DNA of 64,000 bases from Burkholderiales bacterium (GTDB lineage Bacteria > Pseudomonadota > Gammaproteobacteria > Burkholderiales > Burkholderiaceae_C), in contig RXJW01000055.1 of assembly GCA_003963005.1 (NCBI GenBank), positions 45,098 through 109,097 of the forward strand. The letters are read 5' to 3'. Each line of letters starts with the position of its first letter. Within the stretch, counting starts at the first letter, position 1. Below, piece after piece: positions 46,442-57,702 of this stretch. A program made the position numbers and the translations under genes. The notes beneath the pieces were generated by a model. The model worked only from the letters and a program-made list of their open reading frames with translations. It was not told the origin of the DNA and made no database searches.

Positions 46442-46891
46442 TCACGGGCTCCGCCAGCGTCGCCACCACGCCGAAGCCCCCGCCAGCCCGCGGGCCAGCA
46501 GGGCTGTCGGCGCCGCATCGGCTGGCGGAGCGGTTGGCCGAGCCACCCAACCCACGTCAGATCCGATCCTGTCCCACACCGATTGCAGGACATGCGGGTC
46601 CTCCGTCCAGATCTCGATCAACGACAGCAGGAGATCGGAGCTGAACGTGGTCCGCACCCCGGCGATCCGATACTCGATCGGCACAAAGTCTTCGCCGGGT
46701 TCGAACGCCGGTGCCGGCATCGCGACGACCGGATGTCCCAGGGCCTCGACGGCCGCCACGAAGTGCTCCACGCAGGGGCGCCATGCCGTGTTGTCGAGGT
46801 CGGTCCACGCGTACGCCAGCAGGAAGCGGTTGGGATCGCGCGCTGCATCTCGGTGATGAAGCCTGTACGTCGGGCGGAACTTGCGGCGCAT
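46442..46891 (-). CDS. Hypothetical protein
   Basis: 149 residues with a protein-like composition for about 115 residues (RFLLAYAWTDLDNTAWRPCVEHFVAAVEALGHPVVAMPAPAFEPGEDFVPIEYRIAGVRTTFSSDLLLSLIEIW), then a Pro/Ala/Trp-rich tail that may be non-native. I do not recognise a family. Flanking gaps (46238-46441 and 46892-47032) hold no gene. It is divergent from the dienelactone hydrolase-like gene. Confidence 0.55.
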   Translation of the reverse strand: MRRKFRPTYRLHHRDAARDPNRFLLAYAWTDLDNTAWRPCVEHFVAAVEALGHPVVAMPAPAFEPGEDFVPIEYRIAGVRTTFSSDLLLSLIEIWTEDPHVLQSVWDRIGSDVGWVARPTAPPADAAPTALLARGLAGASAWWRRWRSP

Positions 46892-47032
46892 GGGCAGGGA
46901 AGTCTCGTCGCCTGTGATGGCTGCGAAGCCTACCTGACGGGCAGGTGGTGCCCCGAGAATGCCCGCCGATGCCGCTGTGCCGACGCCGAATCACGGCGTC
47001 CACGGCAGGCCCGCGAACTCGAAGGAGCAGCC

Positions 47033-47977
47033 ATGGGCGCCACGCCAGCTTCCCCGTTGTCCCCCAGGTCCGGCCCTCGGCTGGCGCGTCGTGATGGGCG
47101 TCAGGATGCGCGCCGCGCCGCCGTCGTGGCGGCCCTGGCGGCGGGCTTGTGCTGCGGCCGAACGGCCCACGCCGCTGAGCCAGAGACCGTCTATTTTCCG
47201 AGCGCGGATGGCCAGACCGAACTGGTCGGCTACCTGTTCACCCCGAAAGCCGGCAGTGCCCATCCGGCCGTGGTGATGCTTCACGGCCGCGCCGGGCCGT
47301 ATTCCAGCAACGTCAACGCGGGCTGCGCCTGGGTCGCCCGCGGCACTGCCTCGGCTTGCAGCGCTGCCACCCTGTCCAAGCGCCACTTGATGTGGGGCGC
47401 GTACTGGGCTGACCACGGCTATGCGGCCTTGCTGGTGGACAGCTTCGGCCCGCGCGGCCGCGGCCACGGCTTCGGTCGTGGGACGCATGACGACCCGGAC
47501 CGCGAGCCGGTGAACGAGCTGACCGTGCGCCCGCTCGACGCCGAGGGTGCACTGGCCTGGCTGGCCCGCCAGCCCCGCGTCAAACCCGAGCGCATCATGC
47601 TGCAGGGTTGGAGCCATGGCGGCAGCACGACCCTGAACACGCTGTACCGCCAGGCGCAGGCGCCGGCCCGTGCGCCACGCTTCCAGGCAGCCCTCGCCTT
47701 CTACCCCGGCTGCGGGCCCAAGGCCCTGCTGTCGCGCCAGTTCAAAGTGGACATCCCGCTGCTGCTTCTGCTGGGCTCGGAGGATGAAGAGGTCTCGCCG
47801 ACGATCTGCCGGGACATGGCGGCCCGCGCGTCGGGAACGATCCAGTCGCAGTGGTACGACGGTGCGACGCATGACTTCGACGATCCGGGCAAAGCCCGCC
47901 AGGCGGTGGCCGCCAACCGCATCGCGCAGGCCGATGCCCTGCAACGCGCCGCGCGCTTCTTCGACGCGGCGCCCTGA
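47033..47977 (+). CDS. Dienelactone hydrolase-like alpha/beta hydrolase, exported
   Basis: 314 residues. GAAGGAG lies 5 nt before the ATG, fixing the start. An Arg-rich N region (SPRSGPRLARRDGRQDARRAAVV) and hydrophobic stretch ending RTAHAAEP form a signal peptide, possibly twin-arginine-like but lacking a clean motif. The hydrolase core has MLHGRAG (oxyanion), nucleophile S194 in LQGWSHGGS, Asp near SEDEEVSP and His in GATHDFDDP. The dienelactone hydrolase family cleaves cyclic or linear esters; no aromatic-degradation genes are nearby, so the substrate is open. Confidence 0.87.
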   Translation: MGATPASPLSPRSGPRLARRDGRQDARRAAVVAALAAGLCCGRTAHAAEPETVYFPSADGQTELVGYLFTPKAGSAHPAVVMLHGRAGPYSSNVNAGCAWVARGTASACSAATLSKRHLMWGAYWADHGYAALLVDSFGPRGRGHGFGRGTHDDPDREPVNELTVRPLDAEGALAWLARQPRVKPERIMLQGWSHGGSTTLNTLYRQAQAPARAPRFQAALAFYPGCGPKALLSRQFKVDIPLLLLLGSEDEEVSPTICRDMAARASGTIQSQWYDGATHDFDDPGKARQAVAANRIAQADALQRAARFFDAAP

Positions 47978-48074
47978 CCGCAAACACCGGGCCGGCGTCG
48001 CGCCGGCCGCCCGCGCCACTGCGCGCCACGGCCTTTCAGTGGAAACGCTGAGGACCCTGCCCTGACGCGGTGCG

Positions 48075-48090
48075 ATGATAGCGCTCCCAT
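48075..48090. promoter_or_regulatory. LacI-family operator, regulon site F
   Basis: ATGATAGCGCTCCCAT, 45 nt upstream of the IlvD/Edd dehydratase start. The match links the dehydratase-RraA pair to the xylan regulon despite the intervening unrelated genes. Confidence 0.75.
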
Positions 48091-48135
48091 CTGACCTGCC
48101 TCCGGGCGGGTCGAGACGCCACGACGCCCCGCCCC

Positions 48136-49863
48136 ATGCCCAAGACCCCGCCCGAGCTGCGCAGCGCACGCTGGTTCGCCCCCGATGACTTCCGCAGCTT
48201 CGGCCACCGCAGCCGCGTGCTGCAGATGGGCTACGCGGCAGACGACTTCGTCGGCAAGCCGGTGATCGCCATCGTCAACACCTGGAGCGATGCGAACCAG
48301 TGCCACACCCACTTCAAGCAGCGGGTGCAGGACGTCAAACGCGGTGTGCTGCAGGCGGGCGGCTGGCCGATGGAACTGCCGGCGATCTCGCTCTCCGAGA
48401 GCCTGGTGAAGCCGACGTCCATGCTCTACCGCAACTTCCTGGCGATGGAGACGGAGGAGCTGCTGCGCAGCCACCCGGTGGACGGCGCGGTGCTGATGGG
48501 CGGTTGCGACAAGACCACGCCGGGGCTGCTGATGGGCGCGCTCAGCATGGGCCTGCCCTGCATCTACCTGCCGGCCGGGCCGATGCTGCGCGGCAACTGG
48601 CGCGGCGAGGTGCTGGGCTCGGGCTCGGACGCCTTCAAGGCCTGGGACGAGCGCCGCGCCGGCCGCCTCTCGCCCGAGGCCTGGGCCGGCATGGAGGCCG
48701 GCATCGCCCGCAGCCACGGCACCTGCATGACGATGGGCACGGCCGCCACGATGATGGGCATCGCCGAGGCGCTGGGCTTCACGCTGCCGGGCGCCAGCAG
48801 CATCCCGGCGCCCGACGCGAACCACGTGCGCATGTCAGCCGCCTGCGGCCGGCGCATCGTGCAGATGGTCTGGGACGACCTCACGCCCCGGCGCCTGCTC
48901 AGCCCGGGCAGCTTCGCCAATGCGATTGCCGTCGCCATGGCGATGGGCTGCAGCACCAACGCGATCATCCACCTCGTGGCCATCAGCCGGCGCGCCGGCC
49001 TGCCGGTGACGCTGGACGACTTCGACGCCGCCAGCCGGCGCATCGGCGTCATCGCCAACATCCGGCCCAGCGGCGACCGCTACCTGATGGAGGACTTCTT
49101 CTACGCAGGCGGCCTGCCGGCGCTGATGCGCGTGATGCAGCACCAGCTCGACCTCGGCGCCCTCACCGTCAACGGCCGCAGCCTGGGCGAGAACATCGCC
49201 GGCGCCGAGGTGTTCAACGAGGACGTCATCCGGCCGCTGGACCGGCCCATCTATGCCGAGGGCGCGCTCGCCGTGCTGCGCGGCAACCTGGCGCCTGACG
49301 GTGTCGTCATGAAGCCGAGTGCGGTGGCCCCCCACCTGCTGCGCCACACCGGCCGCGCGCTCGTGTTCGACGACTATCCGAGCCTGAAGGCGGCCGCCGA
49401 GGATCCCGATCTCGACGTGACGGCCGACGACATCCTCGTGCTGCGCAACGCCGGACCGCGCGGCGCCGGCATGCCCGAGTGGGGCATGCTGCCCATCCCG
49501 ACCCGGCTGCTGAAGGCCGGTGTGACCGACATGCTGCGGCTGTCCGATGCCCGCATGAGCGGCACCAGCTACGGCGGCTGCCTGCTGCACTGTTCACCCG
49601 AGGCCCACGTGGGCGGCCCGCTGGCGCTCGTGCGGACGGGCGACCTCATCACCGTCGACGTGCCGGCCCGGCGCATCCATCTCGAAGTCAGCGATGCCGA
49701 ACTCGCGTCGCGCCGCGCCGCCTGGGTGCCGCCGCCGCCCCGCTACGAGCGCGGCTACGGCTGGATGTTCGGCCGCCACATCCTGCAGGCCCACGAAGGC
49801 TGCGACTTCGACTTCCTCGAAACCAGCTTCGGCGCCCCGGTGCCCGAGCCCGTCATCTACTGA
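48136..49863 (+). CDS. IlvD/Edd-family sugar-acid dehydratase
   Basis: 575 residues of the pentonate/hexonate branch of the family. The [2Fe-2S] ligands are C56 (SDANQCHTH), C124 (MGGCDKTTPG) and C197 (SHGTCMTMG); the C-terminal RLSDARMSGTSYGGCLLH is also conserved. Relatives dehydrate L-arabinonate, D-xylonate, D-gluconate or D-galactonate to 2-keto-3-deoxy acids. Here operator F and the neighbouring RraA-like gene point to a sugar acid made from xylan components, D-xylonate or an aldarate or uronate product. The exact substrate cannot be read from sequence. Confidence 0.92.
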   Translation: MPKTPPELRSARWFAPDDFRSFGHRSRVLQMGYAADDFVGKPVIAIVNTWSDANQCHTHFKQRVQDVKRGVLQAGGWPMELPAISLSESLVKPTSMLYRNFLAMETEELLRSHPVDGAVLMGGCDKTTPGLLMGALSMGLPCIYLPAGPMLRGNWRGEVLGSGSDAFKAWDERRAGRLSPEAWAGMEAGIARSHGTCMTMGTAATMMGIAEALGFTLPGASSIPAPDANHVRMSAACGRRIVQMVWDDLTPRRLLSPGSFANAIAVAMAMGCSTNAIIHLVAISRRAGLPVTLDDFDAASRRIGVIANIRPSGDRYLMEDFFYAGGLPALMRVMQHQLDLGALTVNGRSLGENIAGAEVFNEDVIRPLDRPIYAEGALAVLRGNLAPDGVVMKPSAVAPHLLRHTGRALVFDDYPSLKAAAEDPDLDVTADDILVLRNAGPRGAGMPEWGMLPIPTRLLKAGVTDMLRLSDARMSGTSYGGCLLHCSPEAHVGGPLALVRTGDLITVDVPARRIHLEVSDAELASRRAAWVPPPPRYERGYGWMFGRHILQAHEGCDFDFLETSFGAPVPEPVIY

Positions 49864-49865
49864 CC

Positions 49866-50576
49866 ATGCACCCCGACACCCGCCACAAGCTCCTGGGCGT
49901 GAGCACCGCCACGCTCTGCACCGCCCTGTTCAAGCGCGGCCTGCGCCACCAGTTCATCCAGGACGTACGGCCGCTCAACCCCGGGCTGCCCAACATGGTG
50001 GGCCCGGCCTTCACGCTGCGCTACATCCCGGCCCGCGAGGACCTGAACGAGATCGGCGTGTTCAAGGACCGTGATCATCCGCAGCGCAAGGCGGTGGAGG
50101 CCTGCCCGCCGGGCGCGGTCCTCGTCATCGACAGCCGCAAGGATGCCCGCGCAGCCTCGGCCGGCGGCATCCTCGTGGCGCGGCTGATGGTGCGCGGCGT
50201 GGCCGGCGTGGTGACGGACGGCGGTTTCCGGGACAGCCCCGACATCGCGACGTACGCGATGCCGGCCTACCACGTGCGCCCGAGCGCACCGACCAACCTC
50301 ACGCTGCACCAGGCCATCGCGATCAACGAGCCCATCGGCTGCGGCGACGCGCCGGTGTTCCCGGGCGACATCGTCGTGGGCGATGCGGAAGGCGTCGTCG
50401 TGATCCCGGCGCACCTGGCCGACGAGATCGCGAACGAAGCGGTCGAGATGACCGTGTTCGAGGACTTCGTGCAGGCCCAGGTGCTTGCGGGCCGCAGCGT
50501 GCTGGGGCTGTATCCGCCGACCGACGCCGACGTGGCCGGTGCCTTCGCGGCCTGGCGCGCCGTCAAGGGGCGTTGA
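49866..50576 (+). CDS. RraA-like protein (HMG/CHA aldolase-related)
   Basis: 236 residues. GGILVARLMVRGVAGVVTDGGFRDSPDI carries the Gly-rich and Arg/Asp active-site region of RraA/HMG-aldolase proteins, and VGDAEGVVVIPAHLADEI the C-terminal block. Members are either RNase E inhibitors or class II pyruvate aldolases; those beside sugar-acid dehydratases more plausibly act on a keto acid. It starts 2 nt after the dehydratase stop, so the two are one unit. Its last 14 nt overlap the converging SGNH gene. Confidence 0.88.
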   Translation: MHPDTRHKLLGVSTATLCTALFKRGLRHQFIQDVRPLNPGLPNMVGPAFTLRYIPAREDLNEIGVFKDRDHPQRKAVEACPPGAVLVIDSRKDARAASAGGILVARLMVRGVAGVVTDGGFRDSPDIATYAMPAYHVRPSAPTNLTLHQAIAINEPIGCGDAPVFPGDIVVGDAEGVVVIPAHLADEIANEAVEMTVFEDFVQAQVLAGRSVLGLYPPTDADVAGAFAAWRAVKGR

Positions 50577-51873
50577 GCAGCGGCGGGCAGCGGCGCTGCA
50601 GCAGGCCGAGCGGGAAGGCCTCCGCCATCGCGCGGTAGCCGGCCAGCGAAGGGTGCAGGCCATCGTGGTCGACCTCGGCGCGCAGGTGGGACGGCCGGGC
50701 GGGGTCGCGCATCAGCGCGTCGGCATCCAGCAAGGCGTCGAAGCGGTCCGGCTCGCGCAGCCAGGCATTGAGCGTCTGCCGGTCCGCCTCGTTCTCGGGC
50801 TGCGGCGCGTAGTAGCCGCTGCCGCCGTAGGGCATGACCGTGGCGACGATGAGGCACACGCCGCGTGCCCGGGCGCGCCGTGCGAGATCGGTGAAGCCGG
50901 CCTGCAGCTCCGCCAGCAGCGCCGCACGCGAGGCGGGCGTGGTCGCCTGCCCGCGGTGGCTGGTGCCGAGGTCGTTCACGCCGATCAGCACCATGGCATG
51001 CGTGACGCCGGTGCGGGCCAGCACGTCGCGCTCGAAGCGCGACACGAGCGACGGGCCGGCACCGTCGCGCAGCAGCCGCCCGCCGCCGATGCCGGTGTTC
51101 ACGACGGCGGCCGGCTGTGCGGCCTCGATCAAGCGTTGCGTCAGCACGTCCGTCCAGCGCGTGTAGCTGCCCGAGGGCACGCCATAGCCGTCGGTGATGG
51201 AGTCACCGGTCGCGACCAGCACCGGCGGCGCCACGGCGGACTGCACGTCGAGTGCCGCGAGATGCCACCAGCCTTCGCTCGGCTGCGCCTGTGACCACGC
51301 CGCCTCGTCAGCCGCGTCGCCGGCCACGGCCCAGCTGCGGATGCGCGAGCCGGGATGCACGGTCGCCTGGGCCGGACCCGAGCGCACCTGCCACTGGACG
51401 GCGACGTCAGCTCCCGCCGCCACGGCCAGCGCGACCGGGTCGCTCCACACCTCGGCCTGGGCAGGCACCACCACGTCGCGCTGCCCCGCAAAGCGCAGCG
51501 GCTGGCGCGAGGCCGCATCGATCGACGGCACCGGCGCCAGGCCGGTCACCCGCGCCACGCTCGCCGCGGCCAGGTGCAGCGGCTCGTGGCCGAACAGGTT
51601 GCTGACGCGCACGCGCACCGCCGACCCCGCGGTGCTCACCCGCACGATCTGGCGCAGGCTCAGGTCGCGCATCGGTGAACGCCACAGGGGCGCCGCCGGC
51701 GCCTGGGGGGCCACGAGCTGGGCGCTGCCCCAGGCGGCGACCCAGGCCGGCTCGCCGGGCGGCTGCTTCGGCGGCGCGACGGCACAGCCGGCCAGCATCA
51801 CGCCGAGCCAGCCCGCCGCCAGCACGCCGAGCCCCCGGTGACGCCACCGCCGGATCCAGGAGCACGGGTTCAA
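50563..51873 (-). CDS. SGNH/GDSL-hydrolase lipoprotein, possible carbohydrate esterase
   Basis: 436 residues from a TTG codon with GAGG 8 nt upstream; the ATG at 51918 would place the operator within the coding region and was rejected. The lipobox is MLAGC (C30), so it is a membrane-anchored lipoprotein. A beta-rich N-terminal half (about 45-190) precedes an SGNH domain with VATGDSITDGYG (Ser), NTGIGGG, LIGVNDLG and DHDGLHPSLAGYRAM (Asp-His). Operator G, 26 nt upstream, places it in the xylan regulon, which suggests deacylation of xylan fragments. Confidence 0.85.
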   Translation of the reverse strand: MNPCSWIRRWRHRGLGVLAAGWLGVMLAGCAVAPPKQPPGEPAWVAAWGSAQLVAPQAPAAPLWRSPMRDLSLRQIVRVSTAGSAVRVRVSNLFGHEPLHLAAASVARVTGLAPVPSIDAASRQPLRFAGQRDVVVPAQAEVWSDPVALAVAAGADVAVQWQVRSGPAQATVHPGSRIRSWAVAGDAADEAAWSQAQPSEGWWHLAALDVQSAVAPPVLVATGDSITDGYGVPSGSYTRWTDVLTQRLIEAAQPAAVVNTGIGGGRLLRDGAGPSLVSRFERDVLARTGVTHAMVLIGVNDLGTSHRGQATTPASRAALLAELQAGFTDLARRARARGVCLIVATVMPYGGSGYYAPQPENEADRQTLNAWLREPDRFDALLDADALMRDPARPSHLRAEVDHDGLHPSLAGYRAMAEAFPLGLLQRRCPPLLNAP

Positions 51874-51898
51874 GGTCGCGGCCTCGTCATGGGCAGAA

Positions 51899-51914
51899 AT
51901 GATAGCGCAACCAT
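51899..51914. promoter_or_regulatory. LacI-family operator, regulon site G
   Basis: ATGATAGCGCAACCAT, 26 nt upstream of the TTG start of the SGNH lipoprotein gene. It differs from site D at only two positions. Confidence 0.78.
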
Positions 51915-51961
51915 CCATCGACCGAGGGCGCGCCCGCCTCGCCGGCACGAGGCCGCACGCC

Positions 51962-53512
51962 TCAGAGGCTGGGCCGCGGCCAGGCGGGCACCGGCCGGGG
52001 CGCTGACTGCGCGGCATCGCGCCCCGCCTTCCAGGCAGCCTGCCAGTCCTGCGGGCCGTGCGGCGCGCCGGGGGCGAGGCCCCGCACCACGCAGCCCGCG
52101 TGGGCGCCGGTGGCGGCGACGTCGGCCAGCTGCGCCGGCGTCAGCACCCCGCCGATGCCCACCACCGGTGCCGGCGCCATGGCCACCCACCAGCGCAGGT
52201 TGGACAGGCCCTGCGGCTGCCAGGGCATGACCTTGGTGAGGGTGGGCCAGACCGGGCCGCAGGCCACGTAGTCGGGTGACCAGGCCGCGGCGCGCGCGAG
52301 TTCCCACAGGCTGTGGGTGCTCAGGCCCAGGCGCAGGCCGCGGGCCCGCGCGCGCGCCAGGTCGCGGCGATCGTCGGGGGACAGGGCCAGCAGGTCCTCC
52401 TGGCCCAGGTGCACGACATCGACCCCGAGCGCCAGCGCCTCGCGCCAATGGTCGTTGAGCACCAGCGTGGCACCGTGCGGGCAGCCGGCGGCCTGCACCT
52501 CCTCGCGCAAGCGGGCCTGCCAGGCGGCCTGCGGCTCCTCCGCGGCACGCTTCAGGCGCAGCTGGACCGTGGTGATGCCGGCCGCAAACAGCGCCGCCGC
52601 ATGCCGACCCGCGTCCGTGATGGCATACACGCCCGTCACCGCGGCAGCCCCCGCCTGCGCCGGTCGCCAGGCGGCGGGCGGCGTCGGCTCGTCCACCAGC
52701 GCCGGCAGCAGCGCACGGTCCTGGATGAAGCCCGGCACCGGTCGGACCGGGCCGGCCCCGCGGCCGGCGAAACCCGGCTGCGCTTGCAGGCTGGCCGTCG
52801 TCAGCATCTTGGCAATGACCGTGGCGTCCGCCGCCACGAACCCGCGCGCCAGCGCCGCCGCCAGGCCGGTCGCGAAGCAGCACCCGGTGCCATGGTTGTG
52901 CCGCGCGTCTCGCCGCGGCAGTGTCAGCCAGCCGCGGGCCTGCGGCGTGGCAAGCCAGTCCGACGACAGGACCCCCTCCTCGTCACCACCCGTGATGCAG
53001 ACACCGGCCGCCCCCAGCGACAGCAGGGCCTGGGCCTGCGCGGGCGGGGCCCCCGGTCCCACCAGCCGCTGCGCCTCGCGGCGGTTCGGCGTGACCAGGG
53101 TGGCCCGAGGCAGCAGCTCCTCGCGGTAGGCGCGCAGCAGCGCCTCGTCCGCGAACTCGGCACCGGTCGAGGCGCGCAGGACCGGATCCACCACCAGGGC
53201 GACCGGCCGTTGCTGCCGCAGCCGGTCCACCAGCCGCGCCACCGCCGACAGCTGTGCCGCACCGCCCAGCAGGCCCGTCTTGATGACGGCAGGCGGCAGG
53301 TCATCGGCCAGCGCCTCGAACTGCGCCTGCAACTGCTCGACCGGCACCGGATACACCGCCGCCACGGCGCGGCTGTTCTGGGCCGTGAGTGCGGCAGCCA
53401 CCGGGCACAGGTGGACCCCCATGGCGTCGGCCGCGCGCTGGTCGGCCGACAGGCCGGCGCCGCCCCCGCTGTCCAGGCCCGCGATGCTCCAGACGACCGG
53501 ATCGGCGGTCAT
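51962..53512 (-). CDS. thiDE: Bifunctional HMP-P kinase (ThiD)-thiamine phosphate synthase (ThiE)
   Basis: 516 residues. Residues about 1-265 are Thi[44 protein letters not shown], and [21 protein letters not shown] (the anion hole and catalytic Cys). Residues about 310-490 are Thi[42 protein letters not shown] and [13 protein letters not shown]. The fusion performs HMP-P phosphorylation and coupling to the thiazole. The start MTADPVVW overlaps thiG by 4 nt; upstream in-frame codons lie within thiG. It is the last gene of the operon. Confidence 0.94.
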   Translation of the reverse strand: MTADPVVWSIAGLDSGGGAGLSADQRAADAMGVHLCPVAAALTAQNSRAVAAVYPVPVEQLQAQFEALADDLPPAVIKTGLLGGAAQLSAVARLVDRLRQQRPVALVVDPVLRASTGAEFADEALLRAYREELLPRATLVTPNRREAQRLVGPGAPPAQAQALLSLGAAGVCITGGDEEGVLSSDWLATPQARGWLTLPRRDARHNHGTGCCFATGLAAALARGFVAADATVIAKMLTTASLQAQPGFAGRGAGPVRPVPGFIQDRALLPALVDEPTPPAAWRPAQAGAAAVTGVYAITDAGRHAAALFAAGITTVQLRLKRAAEEPQAAWQARLREEVQAAGCPHGATLVLNDHWREALALGVDVVHLGQEDLLALSPDDRRDLARARARGLRLGLSTHSLWELARAAAWSPDYVACGPVWPTLTKVMPWQPQGLSNLRWWVAMAPAPVVGIGGVLTPAQLADVAATGAHAGCVVRGLAPGAPHGPQDWQAAWKAGRDAAQSAPRPVPAWPRPSL

Positions 53513-54297
53513 GGGATGAGGAAGGGCCGGCCGTCGACCGGCGTGCTGGCCACGGCCATGTCCTGGCGCGCCATCACACCGGCCTCGAAGCCCAGCCGCC
53601 CCGCGGTGACGGCGTGGGCGAAGGCTGACGCCATGCGCACCGGATCGCCGGCCTGGGCCACGGCAGAGTTCAGCAGCACGCCGTCGAAGCCCAGCTCCAT
53701 CGCCTGTGCGGCATGCGACGGTGCGCCCAGGCCGGCGTCCACGATCAGGGTCACGCCGGGCAGGCGTTCGCGCAGCGTGCGCAAGGCCCAGGGGTTGAGC
53801 AGACCCTGGCCGGAGCCGATCGGCGCGCCCCAGGGCATGAGCACCTGGCAACCGGCATCCAGCAGCCGGCGGCAGGTGACGAGGTCATCGGTGCAGTAGG
53901 GGAAGACCTCGAAGCCGTCCTTCACCAGTTGTTCGGCGGCCGTCACCAGCTCCCAGGGATCGGGCTGCAGCGTGTACTCGTCACCGACCACTTCGAGCTT
54001 GATCCAGGTCGTGCCGTAGAGCTCGCGGGCCATGTGGGCGAGGAGGATGGCCTCCCTGGCGGTGCGACAGCCCGCCGTGTTGGGCAGCAGGTGCCCGCCC
54101 GTGGCGGCCAGCGAGGCGCGCAGCGCCGCCACGAAGCCGTTGTCGCCCGCGGCGGCTTGCGTGCGCCGAAGGCCCACGGTCACCACCTGGGCGCCGCTGG
54201 CCTGGAGGGCGTGCTGCAGCACGGCGGGCGACGGATACCCGGCCGTGCCGAGCAGGAAACGGCTCGCGAGCGTGCGGCCGTGAAGGGTCCAGGTCAT
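53509..54297 (-). CDS. thiG: Thiazole synthase
   Basis: 262 residues. The Schiff-base lysine is K100 in [29 protein letters not shown] and [14 protein letters not shown]...[24 protein letters not shown] blocks ([33 protein letters not shown]) are the TIM-barrel phosphate sites. It forms the thiazole phosphate from DXP, dehydroglycine and ThiS thiocarboxylate. It lies 36 nt after thiS and overlaps thiDE by 4 nt. Confidence 0.96.
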   Translation of the reverse strand: MTWTLHGRTLASRFLLGTAGYPSPAVLQHALQASGAQVVTVGLRRTQAAAGDNGFVAALRASLAATGGHLLPNTAGCRTAREAILLAHMARELYGTTWIKLEVVGDEYTLQPDPWELVTAAEQLVKDGFEVFPYCTDDLVTCRRLLDAGCQVLMPWGAPIGSGQGLLNPWALRTLRERLPGVTLIVDAGLGAPSHAAQAMELGFDGVLLNSAVAQAGDPVRMASAFAHAVTAGRLGFEAGVMARQDMAVASTPVDGRPFLIP

Positions 54298-54333
54298 GGT
54301 CGAGGCTCCAGATCGGGGGGCGGGTCCGGCGGC

Positions 54334-54529
54334 TCAGCCGCCTGTGATCGGCTGGATCAGCACCAGCGCATCGCCGGGGCACACCGGCGTCGCCTCGCGC
54401 TGGTCACGCGGCAGGAAGCGGCCGTTGAGCGCCGTGGCGACGGCCGCCGGCGCATGGCCCTGCTCGGCGACCAGGGCCGCCACGGTCAGCCCCGGGCGCC
54501 ACGGTTGTGGCTGCTGATTGAGGCTGAAC

Positions 54530-54537
<8 letters not shown>
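54334..54537 (-). CDS. thiS: Sulfur carrier protein ThiS
   Basis: 67 residues with a ubiquitin-like fold and the essential C-terminal Gly-Gly (QPITGG). The start region MSEFSLNQQPQPW is followed by NGRFLPRDQREATPVCPGDALVLIQP, as usual. The C terminus is adenylated and thiocarboxylated to donate sulfur to ThiG. It overlaps thiO by 8 nt. Confidence 0.95.
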
Positions 54538-57584
<3,047 letters not shown>

Positions 57585-57702
57585 CGGGGCGGATTGTGCG
57601 CAGGTTCATGCCCGCGTGGCAAGCCCCGTGCGGCCAGAGGGCCTTCAAGCGGCGTTCGGCCGAGGCGGTGCGATCCCGCTGCACCGGCGCGCGCGGGCGG
57701 CA

